Shown one piece after another: positions 9,180-17,422 of a stretch of 64,000 nucleotides of DNA. The position numbers were made by a program, and so were the translations under genes. Numbering within the stretch: position 1 is the first letter of the stretch; the number at the start of each line of letters is the position of its first letter. A model generated the notes under the pieces. The model was not told where the DNA came from. It saw nothing but the letters and a program-made list of their open reading frames with translations, and searched no databases. Source of the DNA: Alistipes shahii WAL 8301 (GTDB taxonomy: Bacteria > Bacteroidota > Bacteroidia > Bacteroidales > Rikenellaceae); NCBI RefSeq assembly GCF_025145845.1, contig NZ_CP102253.1:3100001-3164000 (forward strand). The letters are read 5' to 3'.

Positions 9180-10505
9180 TTATTTATTTCCGTGTTCGCG
9201 GCCGACGATGCGGTCGTACTCGGCCTTGGCCGAAAGGTAATCGTAGATCGCCTGCGAGAAGTTCAGCTGCGCCTGCGTTTGCGAGAGCTGCGCGCTGTTG
9301 AGTTCGAGGATCGTCCCCGCGCCCGCCCGGTAACGGGTGTCGGAGATCTTGTAGGCCTTGCGGGCCTGCTCGACGGTCAGCTCCTGGGCGTACATCGTCT
9401 CGCGGGCGGTCAGCAGGTCGTTCAGCGCCGAGCGCACCTGTACGTCGATCTGCTGCCGGGCGTAGCTGCGCTGGAGCGACAGCTGCGAAATCTGGTTTTT
9501 CAGCTCGCGCGACCTGTTCATCTTCGTCAGGCCCGAAAAGATGGGGACCGACAGTTGCAGGCCGACCGAAATCGGATGGGTCCAGAAATACCGGGAATCG
9601 TCCGTCGCGGCGGCGCCGCCGAAATTGAAAGGCTCCATGTCGTTACCCGTATAGGAGGCTGACCCGAAGGCTGCGAGCGTCGGCATGCGTCCCGCATTGG
9701 CCGCCTTGAGCGAACGCCGGAGAACCTCCTCCTGCAATTCGAGCGAACGCAGGTCGGAGTTGTCCGTCACGTCGGTGGTCAGCCCGTCCGTCCCGGCCAG
9801 CACGTCGTCGCGCAGGGCGTCCAGCTCGCCCACCACCTCGATCTCCACGTCCTCGGGAATCGAGAGGTACATCTTGAGCATCAGCTTGGCCAGCTTGATC
9901 GAATTCTCGGTCTGGAGGATCGTGGGCTTGAGGTTGCTCAACTGCACCTGCGCGGTCAGCAGGTCGTATTCCGAGGCCAGTCCGTGCTTGTACTGCACCT
10001 GCGTATCGTCGACCGTGCGCTGCACCGTGGCCTCCGACTCGCGGAGCACCGCGAGCGACTGCTCGGCGAGCAGGATGTTGTAAAAGGCCTTCTTCACCTC
10101 GGCCGTCAGGTCGATGCGCGAGGCGCGTGCGGCCTCCACGGCCGTGGCCATCTGCGCGTCGTTCATCTTCAGCGTGCGGTAGACCGACGGCGCGAAGAGC
10201 GGCAGCGACAGGTCGCCCTGCACGGCGAAGGTGTTATCGGCTCCGAACGAAATGCCGCCGCGCATCTCGGACTTCACGATCGAACGGGTGTAGCTGCCCG
10301 ACGCCGAAATCTGCGGCAGCAGGTTGCCCCACGTCTGGCGCTTCACGTAGTCGTAACGCTGCACCTCCATCTCCGCGACCTTGACGGTCGGGTTTTCGCT
10401 CAAGGCGAGATCCAGCGCCTGGGGAAGCGTCAGCCGCATCTGCGCCGAAGCGCCGGCGACGCCCGCCGCCCAAAAGGCGATGATCAAAAAAAGTCGTTTC
10501 ATCAT
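9180..10505 (-). CDS. TolC-family outer-membrane efflux factor
   Basis: A 441-residue outer-membrane factor with a signal peptide (MMKRLFLIIAFWAAGVAGASAQ). The mature protein has the TolC twofold repeat: LTLPQALDLALSENPTVKVAE near the N-terminus and long heptad-rich helices such as YARQQIDVQVRSALNDLLTA and ARKAYKISDTRYRAGAGT. It forms the exit duct for the tripartite pump. It lies downstream of the TetR gene and is separated from the rest of the operon by the IS element. Confidence 0.93.
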   Translation of the reverse strand: MMKRLFLIIAFWAAGVAGASAQMRLTLPQALDLALSENPTVKVAEMEVQRYDYVKRQTWGNLLPQISASGSYTRSIVKSEMRGGISFGADNTFAVQGDLSLPLFAPSVYRTLKMNDAQMATAVEAARASRIDLTAEVKKAFYNILLAEQSLAVLRESEATVQRTVDDTQVQYKHGLASEYDLLTAQVQLSNLKPTILQTENSIKLAKLMLKMYLSIPEDVEIEVVGELDALRDDVLAGTDGLTTDVTDNSDLRSLELQEEVLRRSLKAANAGRMPTLAAFGSASYTGNDMEPFNFGGAAATDDSRYFWTHPISVGLQLSVPIFSGLTKMNRSRELKNQISQLSLQRSYARQQIDVQVRSALNDLLTARETMYAQELTVEQARKAYKISDTRYRAGAGTILELNSAQLSQTQAQLNFSQAIYDYLSAKAEYDRIVGREHGNK

Positions 10506-10589
10506 TATTCGGTAAAATTATGTTGTCATTATCATTTATGCGGACGAACGGAACGGACGGATATTTCAGTCCCCGCCCCTTCGCGCCGG

Positions 10590-11225
10590 CTATTGCATCC
10601 GGTGAACGGTTTTGGCAGGCTCGTAGCGTTTCAGGTAGTCGTCGACGAGCAGCAGCCCCTTGGTCGTGGAGATGCCGCGGAAAAAATTGCTGATGATCTG
10701 CACGAACGCCTCGCGCTCGGTCATGCCCGCGGGCAGAATGAGGTCCTTGCGCACGGTGATGGCCGAAGCCGTGTAGTAAAGCACCGAAATGGCCAGATCG
10801 AGATTGATCGTGTCGACAAACAGCCCGTCGGCAATCCCCTTTTCCAGCATCTCCTGCAGGTCGCGGCGGCTCTTGGCGGTGCCTTCGCGCGTCATCTTGT
10901 CGTGCACCGCCGGGTAAAACTTGCGCAGGTTGTTCAGCAGCCGCTGGATGACTTCGGCGTTGTCCATCACGCCGCCCAGCACCATGAACATCGCTTCGAG
11001 CACGTTGCGCGCATGGGCGCACACCGCGGCGCGCTCGATGCGTTTCTTTTCGAAATAGCGGTCCATCGCCAGGTAGAGCAGCCCCTCCTTGTCGCCGAAC
11101 AATTCGTAGAGCGTCCGTTTCGAGACCCCCAGCTGCTGCGCGATGTCGTCCATGCGCACCGACTTGATGCCCTGCGAGACGAACATGTGCATCGCCTGTT
11201 CTATGATTCGTTCCTTCTGATCCAT
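10590..11225 (-). CDS. TetR/AcrR-family transcriptional regulator
   Basis: A 211-residue regulator starting at MDQKERIIEQ (11225). The N-terminal helix-turn-helix is clear: FVSQGIKSVRMDDIAQQLGV followed by SKRTLYELFGDKEGLLY. The C-terminal ligand-binding region is not diagnostic. As first gene of the efflux operon it most likely represses the pump and is released by a pump substrate; this role is inferred from position. Confidence 0.9.
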   Translation of the reverse strand: MDQKERIIEQAMHMFVSQGIKSVRMDDIAQQLGVSKRTLYELFGDKEGLLYLAMDRYFEKKRIERAAVCAHARNVLEAMFMVLGGVMDNAEVIQRLLNNLRKFYPAVHDKMTREGTAKSRRDLQEMLEKGIADGLFVDTINLDLAISVLYYTASAITVRKDLILPAGMTEREAFVQIISNFFRGISTTKGLLLVDDYLKRYEPAKTVHRMQ

Positions 11226-11320
11226 GATCCAATCCGATTGATACGGATGCAAATATACGCGCCAAAACTTATAAAACAAAAAAAGTTTTCTGTTTTTCCC
11301 GGTTTTCTGACGAAAACAAC

Positions 11321-11346
11321 AAAAAAGGAGCCTATCAGGACTCCTT
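11321..11346 (-). terminator. terminator-like hairpin upstream of the TetR gene
   Basis: On the minus strand the sequence AAGGAG-T-CCT / AGG-(A)-CTCCTT folds into a stem with a 3-nt loop and is followed by six T (11321-11326). It would stop minus-strand transcription from the peptide-transporter side before it enters the efflux operon. Confidence 0.7.
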
Positions 11347-11454
11347 CATGCAAAACCGGACGCGGGAAATCGCCCTTCGGCGGGCAGACCGCACGACGCT
11401 TCGGGGATCATGCGGCGGCCGTCCGCATAACGAGCATGCCAGCGCAGACCGGAG

Positions 11455-11487
11455 CAAAAAAGCCGCCACAGAAATTCTGCGGCGGCT
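11455..11487 (-). terminator. rho-independent terminator of the peptide transporter
   Basis: Minus-strand stem GCCGCCGCAG / CTGTGGCGGC (arms 11462-11471 and 11477-11486) with a 5-nt loop and a T-run (complement of 11456-11461), 25 bp after the transporter stop codon. The ~110 bp between this and the next hairpin holds no recognisable gene. Confidence 0.88.
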
Positions 11488-11511
11488 TTGTCCAAAACGG
11501 GAACGCCCCGT

Positions 11512-13011
11512 CTATTTCGTGACCCGTTCGAGCCATTTGACCATGGCCAGCATGGCGAACATCGAGATGGCGCAGACGATGACGAAGATGCTCCACGTCG
11601 CGGAGATCGAGATGCGCTTGTAGAGGATCGGGCCGATGAACAGCAGGCCGTTGCCCAGCGCCGTGGCGCCCAGCCAGCAGCCCTGCATCAGGCCCTGGAG
11701 TTTCTGCGGAGCGACCTTCGACACGAACGACAGGCCCAGCGGCGAGATGAACAGTTCGGCGATGGTCAGGATCAGGTAGGTGGCCACCAGCAGCCACGGA
11801 GTGACGCGCTCGGCGAACGAGAGACCGCCCTGCGCCTGCACTTCGGCGAGTTTGGGAAGGCCCAGCGACCCGAAGACCATCAGCACGTAGGCGAATGCGG
11901 CGATGCCCATTCCGATCGCGATCTTCATCGGAGTCGAAGGCTCCTTGCCGCGGTTGCGCAGCCAGGCGAACACGGCGATGATGACCGGCGTGAGGAACAC
12001 CACGCAGAAGGGGTTGGCCGACTGGAAAATCTCGGCCGTGATGGGCATGCCGAAAATTTCGAGACGGGTGTAATCCTGCGCGAAGAGCGTCAGCGTCAGA
12101 CCGTTCTGGTGGAACGAGAACCAGAAGAAGATCACGATGGCGAACACGGCGAACAGCGCATAGAGACGCTGTTTGATCTCACGCGCATCCTGCTGGATTT
12201 CGGCCTTCGAAGGCGTCGTCCTGGAAGCGGCCGCAACCTTGGGATCGGGCAGCTTCTTCTTGTTGGCCAGGAAAACCACCAGCGAGAAGACCAGCGCCAC
12301 GATAGCCACGCCGAACGCATAGTGGAATCCGGTGTTGAAGGCGTTGAGATAGCTCTGCGCGAAAACGCCCATGTCCGCCGGGACGCCGCCGAGGCTCACT
12401 TCGGCAGCCAGCTCGCTGAAACGGCCCTGGGCCACTTCGGGACTCATCGTGCCGCCGATATACTGGTGGCAGAGGGCCGAAAGGTCGGAATTGTAGAGGA
12501 ATCCCTGCGTGCGGAGCCACCAGTTGCGCACGCCCACGGCGGCGAACGGTGCGAACATCGCGCCGATGTTGATGAACATGTAGAAAATCTGAAAGCCCGT
12601 GTCGCGCAGTTTGGCATACTGTTCGTTGTCGTAAAGCTGCCCCACGAGCGCCTGGAGGTTGCCTTTGAACAGACCGTTGCCGAAGGCGATCAGCATCAGT
12701 GCGCCGATCACCACGGTCTTCGACGTAACGGTGGGAACCATCAGCGCGGCATACCCCGCCGTCATCACCAGAATACCCGCGATGATCGTCCCCTTATAGT
12801 TGCGCAGCCGGTCGGCGATCAGGCCGCCGACGAGCGCCAGGATGTAGATCGAGGTATAAAAAAACGAATAGATTTTCCCGGCCTGCTCGCCGTCGATACC
12901 GAATTTCGACATCAGGAACAGCGTCAGAATGGCCATCATGGTGTAGAAACCGAAACGTTCGCCCGTATTGGCGAGAGCCGCGGCAATCAAACCTTTAGGT
13001 TGCTTGAGCAT
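11512..13011 (-). CDS. POT-family proton-dependent oligopeptide transporter
   Basis: A 12-14-helix major-facilitator transporter of ~500 residues that imports di-/tripeptides with protons. The start is taken at MLKQPKGLIA (13011), 16 codons inside the longest frame. The POT signature ExxERFxFY appears as NTGERFGFY in helix 1 and the FYTSIYILALVGGLIADR motif follows. A large insertion between helices 6 and 8 (residues ~180-260) is common in Bacteroidota members. It is a single-gene unit with a terminator downstream and a candidate -7 element upstream. Confidence 0.92.
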   Translation of the reverse strand: MLKQPKGLIAAALANTGERFGFYTMMAILTLFLMSKFGIDGEQAGKIYSFFYTSIYILALVGGLIADRLRNYKGTIIAGILVMTAGYAALMVPTVTSKTVVIGALMLIAFGNGLFKGNLQALVGQLYDNEQYAKLRDTGFQIFYMFINIGAMFAPFAAVGVRNWWLRTQGFLYNSDLSALCHQYIGGTMSPEVAQGRFSELAAEVSLGGVPADMGVFAQSYLNAFNTGFHYAFGVAIVALVFSLVVFLANKKKLPDPKVAAASRTTPSKAEIQQDAREIKQRLYALFAVFAIVIFFWFSFHQNGLTLTLFAQDYTRLEIFGMPITAEIFQSANPFCVVFLTPVIIAVFAWLRNRGKEPSTPMKIAIGMGIAAFAYVLMVFGSLGLPKLAEVQAQGGLSFAERVTPWLLVATYLILTIAELFISPLGLSFVSKVAPQKLQGLMQGCWLGATALGNGLLFIGPILYKRISISATWSIFVIVCAISMFAMLAMVKWLERVTK

Positions 13012-13056
13012 AGTAGAATTGGGTATTAGTAATGGATACGTTTTTTTGTTCGTGGA

Positions 13057-13064
13057 CAAAGATA
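13057..13064 (-). promoter_or_regulatory. candidate -7 element of the peptide transporter
   Basis: On the minus strand TATCTTTG matches the Bacteroidota -7 consensus TAnnTTTG, 46 bp upstream of the transporter start. No good TTTG -33 box is seen at the standard spacing. Confidence 0.55.
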
Positions 13065-13144
13065 GAAAAATTTTTCATATATTTAGTGTCGCAACGGCAC
13101 TTTTATCAGTCGGAACTCATAACCGGACCCGGGTGCGATTCGGT

Positions 13145-13175
13145 TTTGCTCCCATCCGACTTTTTATTACCTTTG
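13145..13175 (+). promoter_or_regulatory. Bacteroidota-type promoter of the branching enzyme
   Basis: A -33 TTTG (13145-13148), exactly 19 nt, then -7 TACCTTTG (13168-13175). This is a near-perfect match to the sigma-ABfr consensus. The predicted start site lies near 13182, leaving a short leader before the ATG at 13194. Confidence 0.85.
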
Positions 13176-13193
13176 TAGAAAATCGACTCCCCT

Positions 13194-15230
13194 ATGGAAA
13201 AAACGACCCGAAGACTTCCGATCGTCGAACGCGACGAATGGTTACAGCCCGTCGAGGCGCAGATGAACCTGCGCCACGAGCGTTACGAGCGGAAAATGGC
13301 CGACATCGGACGCTCGGCGGGATCGCTCGTCGACTACGCCAACGGCTACCGCTATTTCGGCTGGCAGTGGGACGATGTGCTGGACGGCTGGTGGCTGCGC
13401 GAGTGGCTGCCGGGGGCGCACGACGTCTACGTCTTCGGCGACTTCAACAACTGGCAGCGCACCGAAATCCGCATGCACAAGGATGCCGCGGGGGTCTGGA
13501 GCGCCTTTTTCCCCGCGGCGATGTACCGCGACCGGCTGCGGCACGGCTCGCTCTACAAGATCCACGTCCACGGCGACAACGGCTGGCTGGACCGCATTCC
13601 GGCCTACGCCCGGCGCGTCGTGCAGGACGACGAGACCAAAAACTACACGGCGCAGTTCTGGAACCCCGCGGAACCGTTCGACTGGCGGGGCGACGCGTTC
13701 GACGCCTCGAAGATCGGCAGCCTGCTGATCTACGAAGCCCATGTGGGCATGGCCCAGGAGCGCGAGGGCGTGGGAACCTACCGCGAATTCACCGAAAAGA
13801 TACTCCCGATCATCAAAAAGGACGGCTACAACGCCGTGCAGCTGATGGCCGTGGCCGAGCACCCCTACTACGGGTCGTTCGGTTACCACGTGTCGAGTTT
13901 CTTCGCCCCCTCGTCGCGCTGCGGCACGCCCGAGGAGCTGAAGGAGCTGATCCGCCGCGCCCATGAACTGGGGCTGGCGGTGATCATGGACCTCGTGCAC
14001 GCCCACTACGTCAAGAACCTCAACGAGGGGATCAACTCCCTCGACGGCACCGACCATCTCTACTCGCCGCCGGGCGACGCGGGCTACCAGCAGTACTGGG
14101 ATTCGAAACTCTTCGACTACGGCAAGGAGGAGGTGCAGCACTTCCTGCTGTCGAACGTCAAATACTGGCTCGACGAGTTCCATTTCGACGGCTACCGCTT
14201 CGACGGCGTGACGTCGATGATCTACCGCCACCACGGCTACGTCACGTTCGATTCGCGCGACCGTTTCTTCGACGAGGGGGTCAACGGGGACGCTCTCACC
14301 TACCTCACCCTGGCCAACCGCCTCGCGCACGATTTCCGGCCTTCGGCCGTGACCATCGCCGAGGACGTGAGCGGCATGCCGGGGATGTGCATCCCGATCG
14401 CCGACGGCGGCATCGGATTCGACTACCGCCTGGGCATGGCCATCCCCGACTTCTGGATCAAGCAGCTGAAGGAGGTGCCCGACGAGCAGTGGGACATCCG
14501 GGAGATGTGGTCGGTGATGACCGACCGCCTGCCCGAAGTCAAGACCGTGGCCTACGCCGAGTCGCACGACCAGGCGCTCGTCGGCGACAAGACCATCGCC
14601 TTCCGGCTGATGGACAAGGAGATGTATTTCCACATGGACCGCGCTTCGGAGAACATCGTCATCGACCGCGGCATGGCCCTGCACAAGATGATCCGCCTGA
14701 TGACCATCTCCACGGGCGGTCAGGCCTACCTCAACTTCATGGGCAACGAGTTCGGGCATCCCGAGTGGATCGACTTCCCGCGCGAGGGCAACGGCTGGAG
14801 CTACGCCCACGCCCGGCGGCAGTGGTCGCTCGCAAAAAACGGATTCCTGCGCTATGCGTGGCTGGGCGATTTCGACCGCGCGATGATCCGGCTGGTGAAA
14901 AAATACAAGGTTCTTGCCGACGGTTACCCGTGGAATCTGCTGATGGACGAGCGCAACAAGACGATGGCCTTCTCGCACGGCGACCTGCTGTTCGTCTTCA
15001 ACTGGCATCCTTCGGCCTCGATCCCCGACTACGAACTTCCGGTGCAGGCCCCGGGCAAGTACGTCCCGGTGCTCTCGACCGACGAAAGCCGCTTCGGCGG
15101 ACAGGAGCGGCAGTCGATGGCGGCCGAACACTTCTCGTTCGACGCCGGGGAGGGCGACGGACAGCGGCAGCCCCATATCCGCATCTACAACACCTCGCGC
15201 ACGGCGACGGTCTACCTGCGAAAAAAGTAG
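13194..15230 (+). CDS. glgB: 1,4-alpha-glucan branching enzyme (GH13)
   Basis: A 678-residue branching enzyme that makes alpha-1,6 branches in glycogen. The N-terminal CBM48-like module (REWLPGAHDVYVFGDFNNW, ~70-90) precedes the GH13 barrel. The catalytic residues are visible: nucleophile Asp337 in GYRFDGVTSM, acid/base Glu390 in TIAEDVSGMP and Asp459 in AESHDQ. The sequence is of the GH13_8, eukaryote-like type common in Bacteroidota, not the E. coli type; MGNEFGHPEWIDFPREGN is also typical. It is transcribed from the strong promoter just upstream. Confidence 0.95.
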   Translation: MEKTTRRLPIVERDEWLQPVEAQMNLRHERYERKMADIGRSAGSLVDYANGYRYFGWQWDDVLDGWWLREWLPGAHDVYVFGDFNNWQRTEIRMHKDAAGVWSAFFPAAMYRDRLRHGSLYKIHVHGDNGWLDRIPAYARRVVQDDETKNYTAQFWNPAEPFDWRGDAFDASKIGSLLIYEAHVGMAQEREGVGTYREFTEKILPIIKKDGYNAVQLMAVAEHPYYGSFGYHVSSFFAPSSRCGTPEELKELIRRAHELGLAVIMDLVHAHYVKNLNEGINSLDGTDHLYSPPGDAGYQQYWDSKLFDYGKEEVQHFLLSNVKYWLDEFHFDGYRFDGVTSMIYRHHGYVTFDSRDRFFDEGVNGDALTYLTLANRLAHDFRPSAVTIAEDVSGMPGMCIPIADGGIGFDYRLGMAIPDFWIKQLKEVPDEQWDIREMWSVMTDRLPEVKTVAYAESHDQALVGDKTIAFRLMDKEMYFHMDRASENIVIDRGMALHKMIRLMTISTGGQAYLNFMGNEFGHPEWIDFPREGNGWSYAHARRQWSLAKNGFLRYAWLGDFDRAMIRLVKKYKVLADGYPWNLLMDERNKTMAFSHGDLLFVFNWHPSASIPDYELPVQAPGKYVPVLSTDESRFGGQERQSMAAEHFSFDAGEGDGQRQPHIRIYNTSRTATVYLRKK

Positions 15231-15295
15231 TTACGCAACGACTATATTTTCCTTTTTATTCACCAAAACAGATTTACCATATTTCTTTAAAGGAG

Positions 15296-15907
15296 TTGAG
15301 AGAAGGATTCTACCAATGCCGGCGGTTCGAAGCCACGAACCTGTGGCGGAGATCGTTCCTTCTTTCCATTTTTCTGGTCTTTTGTTTCGCCGTCTACGGA
15401 GCGCTGGCGTCCGAAATCCTGACCGCCGGACCCGGAGCGGCCAATTTCCTGGCGCTGAACGAAGCCGCCTGCGCGGTGGCGCTGCTCGGAACGTCGTTCG
15501 CCCTGATCTGGATCATGATGGCCAAGGGGTCGAAAGCCTGGTACGAGGTCTACGAACGCTACATATTCGAGATCGAACAGGAGGAAGCCGAAGGACTGAA
15601 AATTCCGGAGCGCTATCGGCTGGGAGCCTTGTGCCGCCCCTGGGAGATGAACGGCAACCTCTTTTCGAAGAAGGCGGGCCGCTACTCCCCCTCGCGGCTC
15701 AACATCACGATCGGGTCGGTGACGCTGACGGCCTGGCTGACCGTCGGACTCATCCACTATGCCGCCAGTGTCATCCTTTACGCCGAAGGCCCTGCCCTCT
15801 GCTGGCAGCCGCTGATCCTCGCGCTCATCCCCGCCTCGTTCCTCGCCGTTCTCGTCACGGCGGCTCGCAACATGTGGGGCCGGAGCCGGTCGCTGGTGAA
15901 GCCCTGA
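15296..15907 (+). CDS. four-helix membrane protein of unknown function
   Basis: About 203 residues with four predicted membrane segments: SFLLSIFLVFCFAVYGAL, AACAVALLGTSFALIWIMMA, a pair around TLTAWLTVGLIHYAASVILY, and LILALIPASFLAVLVTA. A soluble linker (KGSKAWYEVYERYIFEIEQE) lies after the second helix. The overall plan recalls RipA-like octameric membrane proteins, but the resemblance is weak. No ATG fits; the TTG at 15296 after AAAGGAG is the best start and could be wrong by several codons. It follows the branching enzyme by 65 bp. Confidence 0.6.
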   Translation: MREGFYQCRRFEATNLWRRSFLLSIFLVFCFAVYGALASEILTAGPGAANFLALNEAACAVALLGTSFALIWIMMAKGSKAWYEVYERYIFEIEQEEAEGLKIPERYRLGALCRPWEMNGNLFSKKAGRYSPSRLNITIGSVTLTAWLTVGLIHYAASVILYAEGPALCWQPLILALIPASFLAVLVTAARNMWGRSRSLVKP

Positions 15908-15943
15908 CCCCGGATTTCCGGAAATGACAAAAGCGGACCCTTT

Positions 15944-15961
15944 CGGGAACTCCCGTTTTTT
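15944..15961 (+). terminator. terminator-like hairpin
   Basis: CGGG-AACT-CCCG stem followed by six T, 36 bp after the membrane-protein stop codon. The remaining sequence to 16130 shows no gene. Confidence 0.65.
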
Positions 15962-16134
15962 GTGCCTTTTCCGGCCCGGAAACGGCACTCGGAACCTTCG
16001 GTTTCACCCTGTCCGAAAACCCCTTTCGAGGCTGTTTTTGGACAAATTCCGTATCCGGTTGCACAAAATTGAAGTTAATTTGAGAGGTTTTGAAAATCAA
16101 TTCTTCAATTCTCGGGGTGCGTGCGGGGGCTTAT

Positions 16135-16152
16135 CGGTAATTTTGCTTACCG
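16135..16152 (+). promoter_or_regulatory. candidate promoter/operator of the heparin utilisation operon
   Basis: CGGTAA-TTTTGC-TTACCG is a perfect 6-bp-arm inverted repeat that contains TAATTTTG (16138-16145), a match to the -7 consensus TAnnTTTG. It lies 38 bp upstream of the first gene of the operon. The overlap of a dyad with the -7 element suggests a regulator binding site; no -33 box is obvious, which fits an activator-dependent promoter. Confidence 0.5.
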
Positions 16153-16189
16153 AAACAAGTAAAACCTAAACCAAAAACCAGAACCTCTC

Positions 16190-17386
16190 ATGAGAAGAAA
16201 TTTTCTCCCCATTCTGGGTCTCCTCTCGCTGTTTGTGCTGGGTTCGTGCTCTGCGGAACGCGACCCCAAAATCGCATCCCTGAAACATGCCATCGGGGTG
16301 GCCGACAGCCAATTGCTGGACGCCGCCGCCGAACTCGACACGACGAACTGCTTTCCCCGTTCGCTGATGCCCAGGTTCCGGGCCGTCGATGCCAAAGACT
16401 GGACGAGCGGATTTTTTCCCGGGTCGCTTTGGCAGTGCTACCGCTTCACGGGCGACGAAAAACTCCTTGCCGAAGCGGAGAAATACACCGGCCGGCTGGA
16501 GGGTATACAATATTATAAGGGGACGCACGACCTGGGTTTCATGGTCTTCTGCAGCTTCGGCCAGCAGATGCAGACGCTGCACGACCGGCATTCGGAAGCG
16601 GTGATCGTCGAGGCCGCCAAGAGCCTCGTTTCGCGTTGCGACCCCCGTATCGGCCTGATCCGTTCGTGGGATTTCGGCGAGTGGAACTACCCGGTCATCA
16701 TCGACAACATGATGAACCTCGAGATGCTCTTCTGGGCCTCGAAACACACGGGCGATCCCGTCTGCCGCGATGTGGCGGTCCGCCATGCCGACATCACGAT
16801 GAAGAACCATTTCCGCGACGACGCCAGTTCGTTCCATGTCGTGAGCTACAACGACGACGGCACGGTCGAGAGCCGGGGCACGTTCCAGGGTTATTCCGAC
16901 TCTTCGGCGTGGGCCCGCGGACAGGCGTGGGGACTCTACGGCTATACGATGTGCTACCGCGAGACGGGCGATGCGAAATACCTGAAGCACGCCGAACGGA
17001 TCGCCGATTTCATCATGCACCATCCCAATACCCCTGCTGACCGCATTCCCTACTGGGACTACAACGCTCCGGACATTCCTGACGCTCCGCGCGACGCTTC
17101 GGCCGCGGCGGTCGTTTCGTCTGCTCTGTTCGAGCTTTCGACGCTGGTTCCCGAAGCCGAAGGCAAAAGGTATTTCGATTATGCCGAGACGCTGCTGATG
17201 AATCTTTCGTCGGACGCTTATCTGGCCAGGAAGGGTGCCAACGGCGGTTTCATTCTGATGCACAGCGTCGGCCACCTGCCCGCCGACAGCGAGATCGACA
17301 CTCCGCTCAATTATGCGGACTACTACTACCTCGAAGCCATCGGGCGTTATCTGTCGCTGCGGGGCCTCGACCCGCGGCGGATCTGA
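16190..17386 (+). CDS. GH88 unsaturated glucuronyl hydrolase (lipoprotein)
   Basis: A 398-residue enzyme that removes the delta-4,5-unsaturated uronic acid from lyase-generated glycosaminoglycan disaccharides. It has a lipoprotein signal (LFVLGSC). Family residues are visible: the two key aspartates Asp114 in GTHDLGFM and Asp172 in IIDNMMNLEML, plus the active-site signature QGYSDSSAWARGQAWGLYGY. Length is normal for GH88. It heads the operon; BT4658 of the B. thetaiotaomicron heparin locus is the likely functional counterpart (family knowledge). Confidence 0.93.
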   Translation: MRRNFLPILGLLSLFVLGSCSAERDPKIASLKHAIGVADSQLLDAAAELDTTNCFPRSLMPRFRAVDAKDWTSGFFPGSLWQCYRFTGDEKLLAEAEKYTGRLEGIQYYKGTHDLGFMVFCSFGQQMQTLHDRHSEAVIVEAAKSLVSRCDPRIGLIRSWDFGEWNYPVIIDNMMNLEMLFWASKHTGDPVCRDVAVRHADITMKNHFRDDASSFHVVSYNDDGTVESRGTFQGYSDSSAWARGQAWGLYGYTMCYRETGDAKYLKHAERIADFIMHHPNTPADRIPYWDYNAPDIPDAPRDASAAAVVSSALFELSTLVPEAEGKRYFDYAETLLMNLSSDAYLARKGANGGFILMHSVGHLPADSEIDTPLNYADYYYLEAIGRYLSLRGLDPRRI

Positions 17387-17422
17387 CTCCGGCACTGAAA
17401 AAACTAACATAACCTATAACCT